A DNA stretch of 64,000 nt from Paraglaciecola sp. L3A3 (GTDB taxonomy: Bacteria; Pseudomonadota; Gammaproteobacteria; Enterobacterales; Alteromonadaceae): contig NZ_CP047023.1 in assembly GCF_009796765.1 (NCBI RefSeq), positions 4,943,501-5,007,500 on the forward strand, given 5' to 3'. Positions 1 to 9,728 of the stretch are shown piece after piece (within the stretch, counting starts at the first letter, position 1; every line of letters starts with the position of its first letter). Made by a program: the position numbers and the translations under genes. The notes beneath the pieces were generated by a model. It was not told where the DNA came from, searched no databases, and saw only the letters and a list, made by a program, of their open reading frames with translations.

Positions 1-1
1 A

Positions 2-514
2 GAACATGGTTATCACGGCGCAATCATGGAAGAAATTATTGCTCGCACTGAATTTAATCGACGAGGTTTTTATTTAGAATTTGGCAGTAAACAAACCTTT
101 CTTTATATGGTGCTAAAACACTATCAAAGCATTAAATTAAGTAAAATAATGCAACATTTAGAATCCAATCAAGGTTTAGGCTCCATAGAAAACTTTTTCA
201 ACGCCTATGTTGAACATGTCACAGGAAAAGGCTGCCTATTAATTAATTGTATTACCGAATTAGGCTTTGATGATGAAAAAATACGTGCCATAGGTCGTCA
301 CTATTTAGACCGATTACAAATCGATTTTATTGGCTGTTTAGAAAAAGCTCTTATTCTGGGACAAGTGCATAATCATATTAATATTGAATCCACAGCTTTA
401 CAGCTAACAAGTTATGTACAAGGTTTTGCAGTCAATGCTCTGTTAGCTGGCGACACGGATGAATTACAACTCGCCACTCAAGCACTGTTAGGTCCATTAA
501 CAGTAAAAAACTAA
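2..514 (+). CDS. TetR/AcrR-family transcriptional regulator, 5' end cut off by the window
   Basis: The reading frame is open from the first bases, so the start lies upstream. The first codons read EHGYHGAIMEEII, followed by NRRGFYLEFGSK. This is the second half of a TetR-type helix-turn-helix with its recognition helix and the usual FxxKxxL-like end. The remaining ~150 residues are helical and end in the ligand-binding region of the family. An ATG at 26 lies inside the DNA-binding domain and is not a credible start. TetR proteins are dimeric repressors released by small ligands. The target cannot be seen because the upstream neighbour is outside the window. Confidence 0.85.
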   Translation, partial: EHGYHGAIMEEIIARTEFNRRGFYLEFGSKQTFLYMVLKHYQSIKLSKIMQHLESNQGLGSIENFFNAYVEHVTGKGCLLINCITELGFDDEKIRAIGRHYLDRLQIDFIGCLEKALILGQVHNHINIESTALQLTSYVQGFAVNALLAGDTDELQLATQALLGPLTVKN

Positions 515-650
515 CGAGATAGACCAATAGCACCTCTTGCTATTAAATAAACAGCCTCCATTATGGCTACACAGAAAACTTCAGCCACTATTGAGTTTAT
601 ACAGTTGCAACTGCACTCAATAAACTGTCCTCAATCTAAACGAGTATGAT

Positions 651-971
651 ATGTCTAACCAAAAACATCTATTTCGAATTCAATTTATCAGCAACGGCGA
701 ACGTTATGAGTTATACGTACGAGAAGTATGCCAGGGCAGTATGTTTGGATTTGTCGAAATTGGCGACTTTGTTTGGGACACACATACCAGCTTAGTACTT
801 GACCCTAGTCACGAAAAATTAAAAACCGAATTTGCTGATGTCACTCGCACATATGTACCTATGCACAATGTATTACGTATTGACGAGGTTAAAAAACAAG
901 GCACTTCTAAAATTACTGAGTTATCAGACAAAGTAACGGCTTTTCCAAAGCCAGTCTATACACCTAAATAA
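651..971 (+). CDS. DUF1820 family protein
   Basis: A 106-residue cytoplasmic protein with no signal peptide or membrane segment. It is rich in aromatic and charged residues and contains the GDFVWDTHTSLVLDPSHEKL stretch that I associate with the short DUF1820 proteins of gammaproteobacteria, whose biochemical role is unknown. The start ATG at 651 follows a weak purine-rich leader. It stands alone on the plus strand between the TetR gene and a minus-strand EVE gene, and is probably monocistronic. The family assignment is by recognition, and no function is claimed. Confidence 0.7.
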   Translation: MSNQKHLFRIQFISNGERYELYVREVCQGSMFGFVEIGDFVWDTHTSLVLDPSHEKLKTEFADVTRTYVPMHNVLRIDEVKKQGTSKITELSDKVTAFPKPVYTPK

Positions 972-1254
972 CCTGAATACTGGATAAGCCGAACCTCTCG
1001 ATAACGCTCTTTTTGTACCTAGCGGCGTTGGGCTGCCTAGCCGCGTTGGAGGAGAGTCTAGCAATAACACGTTATTACGTACGACAATCCGCCTTGCTAT
1101 ACATGAAAAATTTCGTCACCGAGTAAGCATTCATGCGCGGTGAATTGGGTGAATGGTATTAAGTTATTGAATTGTAGTGATAAATTAAGATTGGACGATA
1201 CTTCTTATCCAGAACTCAGGTTAAATAGATCACACGCACAACTAGTTGCAGAGC
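972..1254. repeat. Gap with a short imperfect direct repeat
   Basis: No gene is seen in this 283-base gap. A 14-base unit, CCTAGCGGCGTTGG at 1018-1031, recurs as CCTAGCCGCGTTGG at 1036-1049, 18 bases later. The rest is non-repetitive to the eye. It may be a degenerate genomic repeat or a weak terminator region for the converging genes on either side. Confidence 0.4.
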
Positions 1255-1722
1255 TTATCCGGCTCTGCAATGAGTCAATAACAAATCAAATTCATTTTGT
1301 GGTATAGGCATGATAGACAGTCTATGTCCTTTTTTAACTAAGCCTATTTGGCTAATTTCAGGCAATTGTTTAATCGCTTTTAAACTTAATATTTGCGGAA
1401 ACTTTTCTTTAAATTTAACATCAACCATATACCAGCGCGGCTTTTCTGGCTCTGATTTTATATCGTAATACTTAGACTCAGGATCAAACTGAGAATGATC
1501 AGGGTATTGCTCTTTCACCACTTCTGCTAAACCAGCAATGCCCACATGTTTACAACTCGAGTGATAAATAAACACTTGGTCACCTAACTGCACCTGATCA
1601 CGAAGAAAATTTCGTGCTTGGTAATTGCGGATCCCGTCCCAATGTTCGGTTTGTAAAGGTCTAGCCGCTAAATCATCAATGCTAAAAGCATCAGGCTCTG
1701 TTTTGAATAACCAATATTGCAT
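1255..1722 (-). CDS. EVE domain-containing protein
   Basis: A 155-residue protein that is almost entirely one EVE domain, a PUA-like fold. It begins QYWLFKTEPDAFSIDDL and continues WDGIRNYQARNFLRD, QLGDQVFIYHSSC and GIAGLAEV, the family landmarks in order. EVE and YTH folds use an aromatic cage to bind modified bases in DNA or RNA, and bacterial EVE proteins are often linked to modification-dependent restriction or RNA modification. Length and motif order match stand-alone bacterial members. The start follows an AGGAAAGGT purine stretch. The ligand is not known for this protein. Confidence 0.85.
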   Translation of the reverse strand: MQYWLFKTEPDAFSIDDLAARPLQTEHWDGIRNYQARNFLRDQVQLGDQVFIYHSSCKHVGIAGLAEVVKEQYPDHSQFDPESKYYDIKSEPEKPRWYMVDVKFKEKFPQILSLKAIKQLPEISQIGLVKKGHRLSIMPIPQNEFDLLLTHCRAG

Positions 1723-1846
1723 ACCTTTCCTCTATGCCGATTTTCAGCGAAAAACAATAGCTTTTAATTATCCCTCTTTCAAGCTTAGCCGGTTTATATC
1801 AATGGCCATATCAGCGAATATGGCCAATCGATTAAAGCACTTTTAA

Positions 1847-3961
1847 TTAGGTCATTTTAGTCAGCTTGTTAAATAGCAGCGGTTCACTGAGCATCGCCAG
1901 TATTTCTTGTTTATTCATCCAGCTTAAGGCCTCCTGCGGATTAGATGCATCATTGATTTTATGTTCTGCAATGATGCTGTTTACCTTCGGATTACCCGGT
2001 GTAGGCAATGGAGCCTCAGCGACCAAATTAAAATGACTGCTACGATATCTATCAGTTTCAAGCAAAGACCGAATCGACACGGTCTGCAAATGCTCTCGGA
2101 GTTGGGCAGCGAACCTATCTCTTTGGCTAATAATACTAAACGCATAGACTTCTTCTGGAATATTTAAAATACCTAAAAATTTCAGCCATTTAGCTACACT
2201 TTTACTACCACTGATAGCTGATAAGGGAATAGATAAAACTAAACCTATTAAAGTAGGAGATAACCATATCAGTAAAGTGGGTGAGTATTGATACAGAAGC
2301 AGTGACATGCCCACACCGATCAAAGTATGCCAATAGTGTTGCCTAACTAGCTGCAACCAAGGCGTGCCATTATGTTGCCTTTGTTGTGTTGCCCAACCAG
2401 AATCTCGGCCTCTAAAAATATCAAAAATATGCTGACTATGGATCAGCATAAAAATCGGTGCATATAAGATTGAAAAAAACATTTCAACTAAAGTGCCTAA
2501 GGTCATTCTAATAATGCCTAACGGCTGCCTTAAAGATGGGTGAAAGAAAGCTTTTATCAAACCTAACACTTTAGGTACCAACAAGATCCCCATAGTAAAT
2601 ATAAATAATGCGATCATTCGTTCAGAATCAAATACTGGCCATTGGGGAAACAGTGAAGGCTGATCTGAAAAATATTCAATATTGACATAATGAATTTGAA
2701 TGGCCATAACGATTCCAATCAAGATCAACGCAAACCAAATTGGCGATGCCATATATCCCATAACACCGGTCAACATATGAAATCTGTTGGGCCAGCGTAA
2801 ACCTTTGGCTTTCAAAACAGCAAGATGCTGAATATTTCCTTGAGCCCAGCGTCTATCACGAGTGGCCACATCAGATAAACTAGGTGGACTTTCCTCCCAT
2901 GACCCCTTTAGAGCAGGTAACATCCGTACCGACCAACCCGCCCTGCGCATTAATGCTGCTTCAACAAAGTCGTGAGATAAAATGTCACCTTTAAAAGGTT
3001 TCACCCCCCCGATTGCAGGTAACCCAGCAGATTCAGCAAAAGCACTGACACGAATGATGGCATTATGTCCCCAATAATTTCCATCATTGCCTTGCCATGC
3101 TGTAATACCCCGAGCCACGATTGGACCATACACAGTACCGGCAAATTGCTGCAATCGAGCAAATAAGGTATCACCACGATATAAAGTAGGTAGCGTTTGA
3201 ATAATACCTGCTTGCTCATCACTGGCCATTTCTTGCGCCAATGTTTTTAGGGTTGCCGCCGAAAGTAAACTATCGGCATCAAGTAATATCATGTAGTCAT
3301 ATCGACCGCCCCATCGAGAAACAAAATCATGCACATTGCCCGCTTTTTTAGCTTTATTATTATGTCTACGGCGGTACCACACCTTAATCTCTCCAGATAG
3401 CGCTTCTTTTAGCTTACTTACCGCAGCGGTTTCTTGCACCCAAACATCAGGATCGTTAGAGTCTGAAATAATGAAAATTTCAAATTGTTCTGACAAATTA
3501 TTTGCCGCCAGTTCTTTACCCATACTATAAAGCGCGGCGCACGTTTCACTGGGCTCTTCATTATAAACAGGCATCAGCAAGACTGTTTTTTTCGAGCTAA
3601 TATCGACCGATGATGAATCACCAGCTCGGCCTGCAAAAATAAAGCCCGCCACAGATGCACTCGCCGCTAATGCTATCCAGACAAAGGTTAGTAGAAACAA
3701 GCCAACCATAACCCACTGTAAGACTGTGGCATTGTCCTGAGTCACAATTAATATCATTTGGTGAGTGGCATAGGCAGTTAATGCCGTTGCACCCCCAAAT
3801 GTAATCAATCTTGCAAACAGTTGTGTCCACCCCTGCTTAGCGTGCTTCACTTTAGGTTTACTGGAAAAATCCTGAGCAGGCATATGCAAAGGAGACTCGA
3901 TTGGTGCTCCTTGGCTATCTATTTTTATCTGGTCCATCGGTATAACCATGTTTCGCCCCAT
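1847..3961 (-). CDS. opgH: Glucans biosynthesis glucosyltransferase H
   Basis: Inner-membrane family 2 glycosyltransferase that builds and exports the beta-1,2-linked backbone of osmoregulated periplasmic glucans from UDP-glucose. Membrane segments lie near residues 50-75 and 82-110, followed by a GT2 domain with VLLMPVYNEEP (about 127-136), the LLDADS acidic motif (D228 and D230) and the RRWAQGN acceptor motif (about 370-376). More membrane helices fill the C-terminal half. At 704 residues it is shorter than E. coli OpgH (847). The cytoplasmic N-terminus is only about 50 residues, so the long extension that binds FtsZ in E. coli is largely missing. It overlaps the end of opgG by up to 37 bases; ATGs at 3949 and 3937 are alternative starts. 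Confidence 0.95.
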   Translation of the reverse strand: MGRNMVIPMDQIKIDSQGAPIESPLHMPAQDFSSKPKVKHAKQGWTQLFARLITFGGATALTAYATHQMILIVTQDNATVLQWVMVGLFLLTFVWIALAASASVAGFIFAGRAGDSSSVDISSKKTVLLMPVYNEEPSETCAALYSMGKELAANNLSEQFEIFIISDSNDPDVWVQETAAVSKLKEALSGEIKVWYRRRHNNKAKKAGNVHDFVSRWGGRYDYMILLDADSLLSAATLKTLAQEMASDEQAGIIQTLPTLYRGDTLFARLQQFAGTVYGPIVARGITAWQGNDGNYWGHNAIIRVSAFAESAGLPAIGGVKPFKGDILSHDFVEAALMRRAGWSVRMLPALKGSWEESPPSLSDVATRDRRWAQGNIQHLAVLKAKGLRWPNRFHMLTGVMGYMASPIWFALILIGIVMAIQIHYVNIEYFSDQPSLFPQWPVFDSERMIALFIFTMGILLVPKVLGLIKAFFHPSLRQPLGIIRMTLGTLVEMFFSILYAPIFMLIHSQHIFDIFRGRDSGWATQQRQHNGTPWLQLVRQHYWHTLIGVGMSLLLYQYSPTLLIWLSPTLIGLVLSIPLSAISGSKSVAKWLKFLGILNIPEEVYAFSIISQRDRFAAQLREHLQTVSIRSLLETDRYRSSHFNLVAEAPLPTPGNPKVNSIIAEHKINDASNPQEALSWMNKQEILAMLSEPLLFNKLTKMT

Positions 3962-5466
3962 TGTTTATCCCCTTTTGCAAGTGACACTCGAAGTTCAGAA
4001 AGATCCTCATCAGCCGGTTCAAATTTCACCACTACGCGAAGATTGTTTGTTTCTGGAATGATTTTACTGGTAACGCCAGCTATGTGGCCTGAGCTACTGA
4101 TAGCGTTAATCAATAAATCTTGTGGAAGATGCTGGCCTTTGTAATCGATAACAAATTCACGCATGGTCTCTGAGCCTAAGGACTTACCTGCGGCAGTAGA
4201 AATAATTTTGCCATCAATGTTTTTAATAGGCGCATCACTGCCCCAAGAAATTTTATAACTAAATTCTCTTGGTTGACCTGCTTTTAGTATCTGATTTGGT
4301 TGCCAAAAAGCGACAATATTGTCGTGAATTTCCGCCTTAGTGGGTATTTCTATTAACTCCACATGACCAGGCCCCCAATTATTGATTGGCGTAACCCAAG
4401 CTGAAGGCCTGTTGTGATAATGGGCTTCCATATCCTCAAAGTCATTAAACTCTCTACTACGCTGCATTAATCCGAAACCTTTTATTGCTTCATCTTCAAA
4501 TGCCGAAACCTGAAGCCTTCGAGGGTTAGCAAGAGATCGCCAAATTTTCTCATTATTACCTTTAACCATTAGTAAACCATCTGAATCATGCACAGCTGGG
4601 CGAAAATCGTCGAAGCGAGAACGGTTCATACCATTAAATAAAAACATCGAAGTTAAAGGAGCAATACCAAATGAGCTGATGTCTCTTCTAGGATACAGTG
4701 TACTTTTCACTAGTACTTCTGTGTTCTTTTGCGGCTTAACAGTAAAGGTGAAAGCCCCTGTTAAAGATTCACTTTCCATCAAGGCATGTATCACCAAATT
4801 TTCACTTTTTTCCTTTGGGCGTTCTAGCCAGAATTCAGTAAATACCGGAAACTCTTCGCCCGAAGGTTTGGCTGTATTAATGGCCAAACCACGAGCTGAT
4901 AACCCGTACCAATTGCTCTGGCCTACCGCCCTAAAATACGAACCTCCTTGAAACACCATAAACTCATCCCACTTTTCAGCGTTATTAATCGGGTGAGTAA
5001 CACTAAAGCCCGAATAGCCTTGCGCATCAGTGTTTTTTAATGCTTCTTGTTCTGAATCGTAATTGAAAATTTTAGTGGTATAAAATATCTGTCTAGAAAC
5101 ACCCCCTACCACTAGGTTTAACTTCACCGGAGTTTTAAATAAAAAGCCTGGATGTAATGGGTTAACGCGAAAGTTTCTGTCTTCTTTTGACCAAATAGTC
5201 GCCCCTCGCTCAAGCTGTATCTTTTTATAGTCATCGTAGCCCATTTGACTCAGCGGGTTATCTGCAGGTATTTGTTTGATCTTATATTCGCGAGTAGCTA
5301 ATTCTTTCGCCTTAGACTCCAACCATTCTCTACTGAATGCATGGGTTAATCTGTCTTTGCTGTTTGTTTTGTTATCCACTGTTACGCGTTGCTGTGCCTT
5401 GGAAGAGGGTTGAAACGGTATGACACTAACACCCAACACTAATGCAAAGATGTAATACTTGTACAA
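3925..5466 (-). CDS. opgG: Glucans biosynthesis protein G, periplasmic
   Basis: A 513-residue secreted protein, matching E. coli OpgG (511). Residues 1-25 are a Sec signal peptide (MYKYYIFALVLGVSVIPFQ, with cleavage near SKA-QQ). The mature part has the two beta-sandwich domains of the MdoG family; recognisable stretches are FQGGSYFRAVGQSNWYGLSA and EFWLERP. OpgG acts with OpgH in the periplasm to make branched osmoregulated glucans. It is first in a two-gene operon whose downstream gene overlaps its stop. The gap upstream (5467-5786) should hold the promoter. Confidence 0.95.
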   Translation of the reverse strand: MYKYYIFALVLGVSVIPFQPSSKAQQRVTVDNKTNSKDRLTHAFSREWLESKAKELATREYKIKQIPADNPLSQMGYDDYKKIQLERGATIWSKEDRNFRVNPLHPGFLFKTPVKLNLVVGGVSRQIFYTTKIFNYDSEQEALKNTDAQGYSGFSVTHPINNAEKWDEFMVFQGGSYFRAVGQSNWYGLSARGLAINTAKPSGEEFPVFTEFWLERPKEKSENLVIHALMESESLTGAFTFTVKPQKNTEVLVKSTLYPRRDISSFGIAPLTSMFLFNGMNRSRFDDFRPAVHDSDGLLMVKGNNEKIWRSLANPRRLQVSAFEDEAIKGFGLMQRSREFNDFEDMEAHYHNRPSAWVTPINNWGPGHVELIEIPTKAEIHDNIVAFWQPNQILKAGQPREFSYKISWGSDAPIKNIDGKIISTAAGKSLGSETMREFVIDYKGQHLPQDLLINAISSSGHIAGVTSKIIPETNNLRVVVKFEPADEDLSELRVSLAKGDKQWGETWLYRWTR

Positions 5467-5786
5467 AATGAGACTCCTTGATAATTATTTATATTCATCC
5501 CCCTGTTTAATAGGCATAAAGCTAAAGCAAAATTGTTTAGACAGACAGTTTGAGTTCAGGAGGCGTTTGCTTACAAACAGCTAAATGCAGGTATTAGGCC
5601 ATGTAGAAATAACTTTAAATTTAAGGCTCATGACATAACAAATTTTTGTGGCTTTTTTAGTGCAAAAAACTAACTATGAGTTATCCAGTTAGATAAGTTA
5701 AGCCGCGCATTGAACGTGGCTTTTTTATTCAGTAAACCTTTATTAACGTCTTTGAATAAGATAGAAAATAGCAATTTGCACTAAGG
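5467..5786. terminator. opgG upstream gap with a hairpin at 5701-5726
   Basis: This gap lies between the PepSY gene stop and the opgG start, both on the minus strand. On the plus strand it holds AGCCGCG (5701-5707), a 7-base loop, CGTGGCT (5715-5721) and then a run of T, a good Rho-independent terminator. No plus-strand gene precedes it. On the minus strand the T-tract is poor, so it is either a weak terminator for the PepSY gene or the end of an unannotated plus-strand small RNA. The opgG promoter must also lie here. Confidence 0.55.
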
Positions 5787-7193
5787 CTATTTAAGCCATT
5801 TTTGCCAAGAATTGATACGTGAAAGCACTAACCAATCTACTAAGATCATGGCCGCTAATACCAATGCAGATAAAGGAAAACACAAAGCCATCAATAACAT
5901 CAAGGCAATTACCAGTTTACTGGCGCTAGGTTGAGCAGCAGGGGCTGCCAGTCTCTTTGACTTTTTAGGGCGGCGTTTCCACCAGCTAAAAATTCCACTA
6001 AATAAAATACCAATCACCATCAGCACTAATACAATATTTAACCACCAATTCCACCAGCCAAGATCCCCTTGATGAAATGGGACAAAAGTCGCCATGGCTT
6101 GACCTAGTTTAGGGTAATCGGCAAAGGGTAAGTCAGCTAATACTTCACCGCTGAAGCGATCTAGGTGAACTGTGCGTTCAGCCAATGGATTAGTAATATC
6201 ACCGGCAATAGTGGTAGCTGATATGGTCCACACCGCGGTTTCGGATTGGGGTAAATGTACTCTAAAATTATCAAACCCCAGTTGTTTGGCTTTTGCTATG
6301 GTTGAATTTAGATCTAATTCGCCTGTCTCTTTTACAGCAGTATGTTGGTGATGTTTTTCTGCCGACATTGGCATATGGGTATGTTCCATCGCCCAAGGCA
6401 CTTGATGCTCTCCAGTTTGATTCATAGTTTGATGGGTATCTTCAGCCTTTGGCGCAGTAAAGCTGGTACCGGGTAATGAGCCCCAAGGTTGTACTAACTG
6501 TCCGCCCCAAAAGTTGGTCCAAGCTAAACCCGACAGTAAAAAGAGCAACAAGGGTAACCCTACCACTAAGCCCATCATTCTATGCAGACGACGCCAAGAC
6601 TCTTGCCGTGCCTTTAACACTCGCCATCTGGCCTTAGGCCAAGCCATATAAAACCCGCTGATGATCATTAATACCGCTAAACCCGCAGCAATCTCAATTA
6701 AAGCATCGCCCAAATCACCTAAAAATAGCGAGCCATGGAAAGTTTTAATTTGAGCATATAAAGATTGAGCGGGATCGACACTGCCTAATACTTCACCATT
6801 GTTAGGATTGACAAACACAGTAGTGCTCGGCTGGCCGTGACCACCATGAGCGCTATGGGAGCCTGCCACTACCGAAAACCTAGCCGACTCTGTAACCTTT
6901 TTGGGGGCAATGTATAACTTCACCTTGCCATCAGGGTTTAAGGTTTGCACTTTAGCTAACATTTTTGAGGGAGAAACTGTTTGGCCTTGCTGCGTTATTT
7001 GTTGCGTGATTGGTGATGAGACCTCGAATAAATCCCTATCTAACCATGGTTCAATTGGTTTAGTAATAAGCATCAATAAACCACTGACAGACAACAAGAA
7101 TAAAAAGGGTAGAACAAACAAACCAGCAAAAAAATGCCACCTATGTACGGCATGATGGAATTTTTCACTTTTAAACGACATTTTAGTTTTCAC
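5787..7193 (-). CDS. PepSY-associated membrane protein (iron-regulated type)
   Basis: A 468-residue inner-membrane protein. A first helix near residues 16-42 (HRWHFFAGLFVLPFLFLLSV) is followed by a PepSY-like periplasmic domain, a second helix near 163-185, a helix near 208-228, a second periplasmic domain, and helices near 385-410 and 430-460. A histidine-rich stretch near residues 270-290 (HTHMPMSAEKHHQHT) could bind metal. PepSY_TM proteins of this shape commonly accompany TonB receptors for iron chelates and are thought to act as inner-membrane reductases. It starts 43 bases after the receptor stop, so one transcript is likely. Confidence 0.85.
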   Translation of the reverse strand: MKTKMSFKSEKFHHAVHRWHFFAGLFVLPFLFLLSVSGLLMLITKPIEPWLDRDLFEVSSPITQQITQQGQTVSPSKMLAKVQTLNPDGKVKLYIAPKKVTESARFSVVAGSHSAHGGHGQPSTTVFVNPNNGEVLGSVDPAQSLYAQIKTFHGSLFLGDLGDALIEIAAGLAVLMIISGFYMAWPKARWRVLKARQESWRRLHRMMGLVVGLPLLLFLLSGLAWTNFWGGQLVQPWGSLPGTSFTAPKAEDTHQTMNQTGEHQVPWAMEHTHMPMSAEKHHQHTAVKETGELDLNSTIAKAKQLGFDNFRVHLPQSETAVWTISATTIAGDITNPLAERTVHLDRFSGEVLADLPFADYPKLGQAMATFVPFHQGDLGWWNWWLNIVLVLMVIGILFSGIFSWWKRRPKKSKRLAAPAAQPSASKLVIALMLLMALCFPLSALVLAAMILVDWLVLSRINSWQKWLK

Positions 7194-7236
7194 CTACATT
7201 TTCTCACTTTTGTTTGCTTGGTTTTTATGGTCATTT

Positions 7237-9348
7237 TTACAAGCTTATTTTTAAACCTAGATAGACAGATCGTGGCTCACCCGCATTTAAAATTGCGGCA
7301 TCGGCAGCAGCAATGTCGCGCACACTATGGCTAGACACATACTTTTTATCAGTTAGGTTGCGTATCTCTGCATAAGCTTCCCAGCCCTCTCCAGACAAGC
7401 CAGTTCGTAAACCTAACAAGGCATATGAGTCTATTGTGTAGCTATTACTAAAATCGGCGTAACGTTCATCCACTAGGTCAAAAGTGGGCCCTAGATAAAA
7501 ACCATTACTGTTGCAATAAATAATTTCGCCCTTAACCACATAAGCAGGAGCGGCGGGTAGGTCGTTATTGCCGTATGTCACATCGCCATCAAATGAAAAC
7601 TCATTCACCGTGACACTGACTAACGGCTCTAAGGTGTGTACTGCGCCTTCGCCTAAAGTAAAGCTAGCACCGACTAAAGCTTCGATACCTGCATGAATAG
7701 TGCTATCTACATTGGTAGACAGGCTAGTTCCAGGGGCAGTAGGATCGTCCATAGACAGAATTTCATCACTCAACTTGGCATAATAAAAAGCCAGATCCCA
7801 ACGCCACAAGTTATCGCCTTGTAGTTGTTGTTGCCCTCTGGTGCCAACTTCTAACACTGTGCCAGACATAGCATCAAGGGTAGAATTATCGGCTCTAACA
7901 TCGTCTTCTAACTCAAAATTAGTCGGCGCTTCGTACAAGCGGCTGATATTGGCAAACAATTGGCTATCTGCGCTTTGTTGGTAAATCACTCCCGCTCTTG
8001 GATTGATACTATCGTAATCAGCACTTGGGTTACGTAAACTATCATCAGCGACCTCAGTACTGCGCACATCACGCCCAGCAGACACAGATTGCAGGCCATA
8101 CATAAGTTGCCATTTGTCTGCAACTTGCCAGCGATCAAACACAAATAATTCCAAACTATCAGCGTCATTATCCACTAACGTTGTTAGGCCATTACGTTGC
8201 CCGCCATCGTTACGATAATTACCGCCTTTGACCGCCGTCTGAGCGTAATTCATACCTAGCAATAAGTTGTGATCACCAGCCTGTAAATTATATCGCAAAG
8301 AGCTACCCAAAGAGGTTTGGTCGGTATTGATTAGCAAGCTAAATACTTCTGTTGGCGCTTCTGGGCCTGGGCCATCAAAATCCACCAATACCTTGTCAAC
8401 TATTGGGTGATAAAGGGTTTGATCTTCATACGACAAACCAAAAGTTAAACTACTTTTATCATCAATTTTCCAACTGGTTTTACTGGCCAATCGGGCGGTT
8501 TCTACATTCACCTGAAAATGCCCTGTTATCGCTTTAGGATCTGCCTGATAAGGGTCTTCAGCAAACTGCTCGGCACTTAAAGCCCCCGGCAGTTCTTGAT
8601 CGTTATTAATATAGGTTAGGTAAAGGCGAGTTTGTACATTATCACTTAGCTGTAATCCTGCATTTGCATATACACCTTGGCGATCTTGCTTATTATGCTG
8701 ACGATAACCGTGCCACTGCTTGCTTTCGAGAGTCAGCAAACCATCAAAATCGCCCGCTACCACTCCGGCACTTAATCGACCTTGCAGTTGACCATGACTA
8801 CCGCCATTCACAAATAACTCCACATTTTCTAAATCGCGCGCGGTGGGGGTAACAAAATCAATCGCTCCACCTAGAGTACTGGCACCATACGTAAGCGCAT
8901 TAGCCCCTCTGGCGATGGTGGCAAAACTGGCACTCAAAGGATCAATCATACGATTGTGATTATTGCCATCGGCAGCGGTCACTGGCAGGCCATCTTGCAA
9001 CAACTTGATACCATTCATATCATAATTAGTAGCATCTAAATTAGAGCCACGACTGGAAAAAAACATCCCATCAGAGCCATTGGTACTAGTGGCCCACACT
9101 CCCGGCACATAACGCAACATATCGGCTAAATTCGCGATATTTCTTGCATACAGCTCAGCACTATCAACAATAGTCACCCCGCCTGGGGTTAATAACCTTT
9201 CGGTCTCAATATCTAATTTAGTTTGTTCACCTTGAACTACTATGGTTTCAACGGTTTCAACTGGCTCTTGAGTAGTTTGTGCATTTGCGAAGGTAATAAA
9301 GGGAAGAGTAAAACAAATAGCAAGCCGACTGCGCTTGAATGGAAGCAT
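7237..9348 (-). CDS. TonB-dependent outer-membrane receptor
   Basis: A secreted receptor of 703 residues. The ATG at 9348 follows a GGACA site and opens a clear signal peptide (LPFKRSRLAICFTLPFITF, cut near ANA-QT); in-frame codons up to 9429 would spoil it. The plug domain follows with LADMLRYVPGVW, FFSSRGSNLDATNYDMNGI and GANALTYGASTLGGAIDF. Then a 22-strand-type barrel runs to a short C-terminus ending in a beta-strand (VYLGLKISL). It imports a siderophore or similar chelate using TonB energy. The downstream PepSY protein supports iron or another metal; the ligand is not deducible. Confidence 0.9.
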   Translation of the reverse strand: MLPFKRSRLAICFTLPFITFANAQTTQEPVETVETIVVQGEQTKLDIETERLLTPGGVTIVDSAELYARNIANLADMLRYVPGVWATSTNGSDGMFFSSRGSNLDATNYDMNGIKLLQDGLPVTAADGNNHNRMIDPLSASFATIARGANALTYGASTLGGAIDFVTPTARDLENVELFVNGGSHGQLQGRLSAGVVAGDFDGLLTLESKQWHGYRQHNKQDRQGVYANAGLQLSDNVQTRLYLTYINNDQELPGALSAEQFAEDPYQADPKAITGHFQVNVETARLASKTSWKIDDKSSLTFGLSYEDQTLYHPIVDKVLVDFDGPGPEAPTEVFSLLINTDQTSLGSSLRYNLQAGDHNLLLGMNYAQTAVKGGNYRNDGGQRNGLTTLVDNDADSLELFVFDRWQVADKWQLMYGLQSVSAGRDVRSTEVADDSLRNPSADYDSINPRAGVIYQQSADSQLFANISRLYEAPTNFELEDDVRADNSTLDAMSGTVLEVGTRGQQQLQGDNLWRWDLAFYYAKLSDEILSMDDPTAPGTSLSTNVDSTIHAGIEALVGASFTLGEGAVHTLEPLVSVTVNEFSFDGDVTYGNNDLPAAPAYVVKGEIIYCNSNGFYLGPTFDLVDERYADFSNSYTIDSYALLGLRTGLSGEGWEAYAEIRNLTDKKYVSSHSVRDIAAADAAILNAGEPRSVYLGLKISL

Positions 9349-9447
9349 AAAGTGTCCTTTCTTATTATGATATGAAACAGAAAACTGGGAAAACTTTAAC
9401 CTAGAATTAACAAAGGGGGAATGTGGCAAATTGTCGCAGTAGACTGG

Positions 9448-9492
9448 TGAGAATGATTGATACTGAGTTTTTAAATGTGATAATAATTTTTG
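9448..9492 (-). promoter_or_regulatory. Weak Fur-box-like sites upstream of the TonB receptor
   Basis: Two AT-rich 7-1-7 candidates, TGAGAATGATTGATA (9448-9462) and TGATAATAATTTTTG (9478-9492), match one arm of the Fur consensus TGATAATNATTATCA well and the other poorly. They lie 100-145 bases upstream of the receptor start. Iron control is expected for such receptors, but the matches are weak. Confidence 0.3.
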
Positions 9493-9678
9493 GGTAAGGA
9501 CTAAAAATATATTTTCAACAACCGAAAAAAATTATTTTAAAGCAGCCACTTATTGGTTTTTATTATTATAAAGGCGGCCATCACAACAGAGGCCAAAGTT
9601 ACTTTAAGTTGGCAAAAAACACTTTCCTTTAAACCCTACATATTTATGACAAAAAGTAGATACCATGCCACCAAATAA

Positions 9679-9702
9679 AAAAGCCGCTTAATAGCGGCTT
9701 TT
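9679..9702 (-). terminator. Rho-independent terminator of ssb
   Basis: AAAAGCCGCT (9679-9688), loop TAAT, AGCGGCTTTT (9693-9702): a perfect 10-base stem followed on the minus strand by more T. It lies 27 bases past the ssb stop. Confidence 0.9.
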
Positions 9703-9728
9703 AATAACATTTCTATTTTTGTCTTGAA

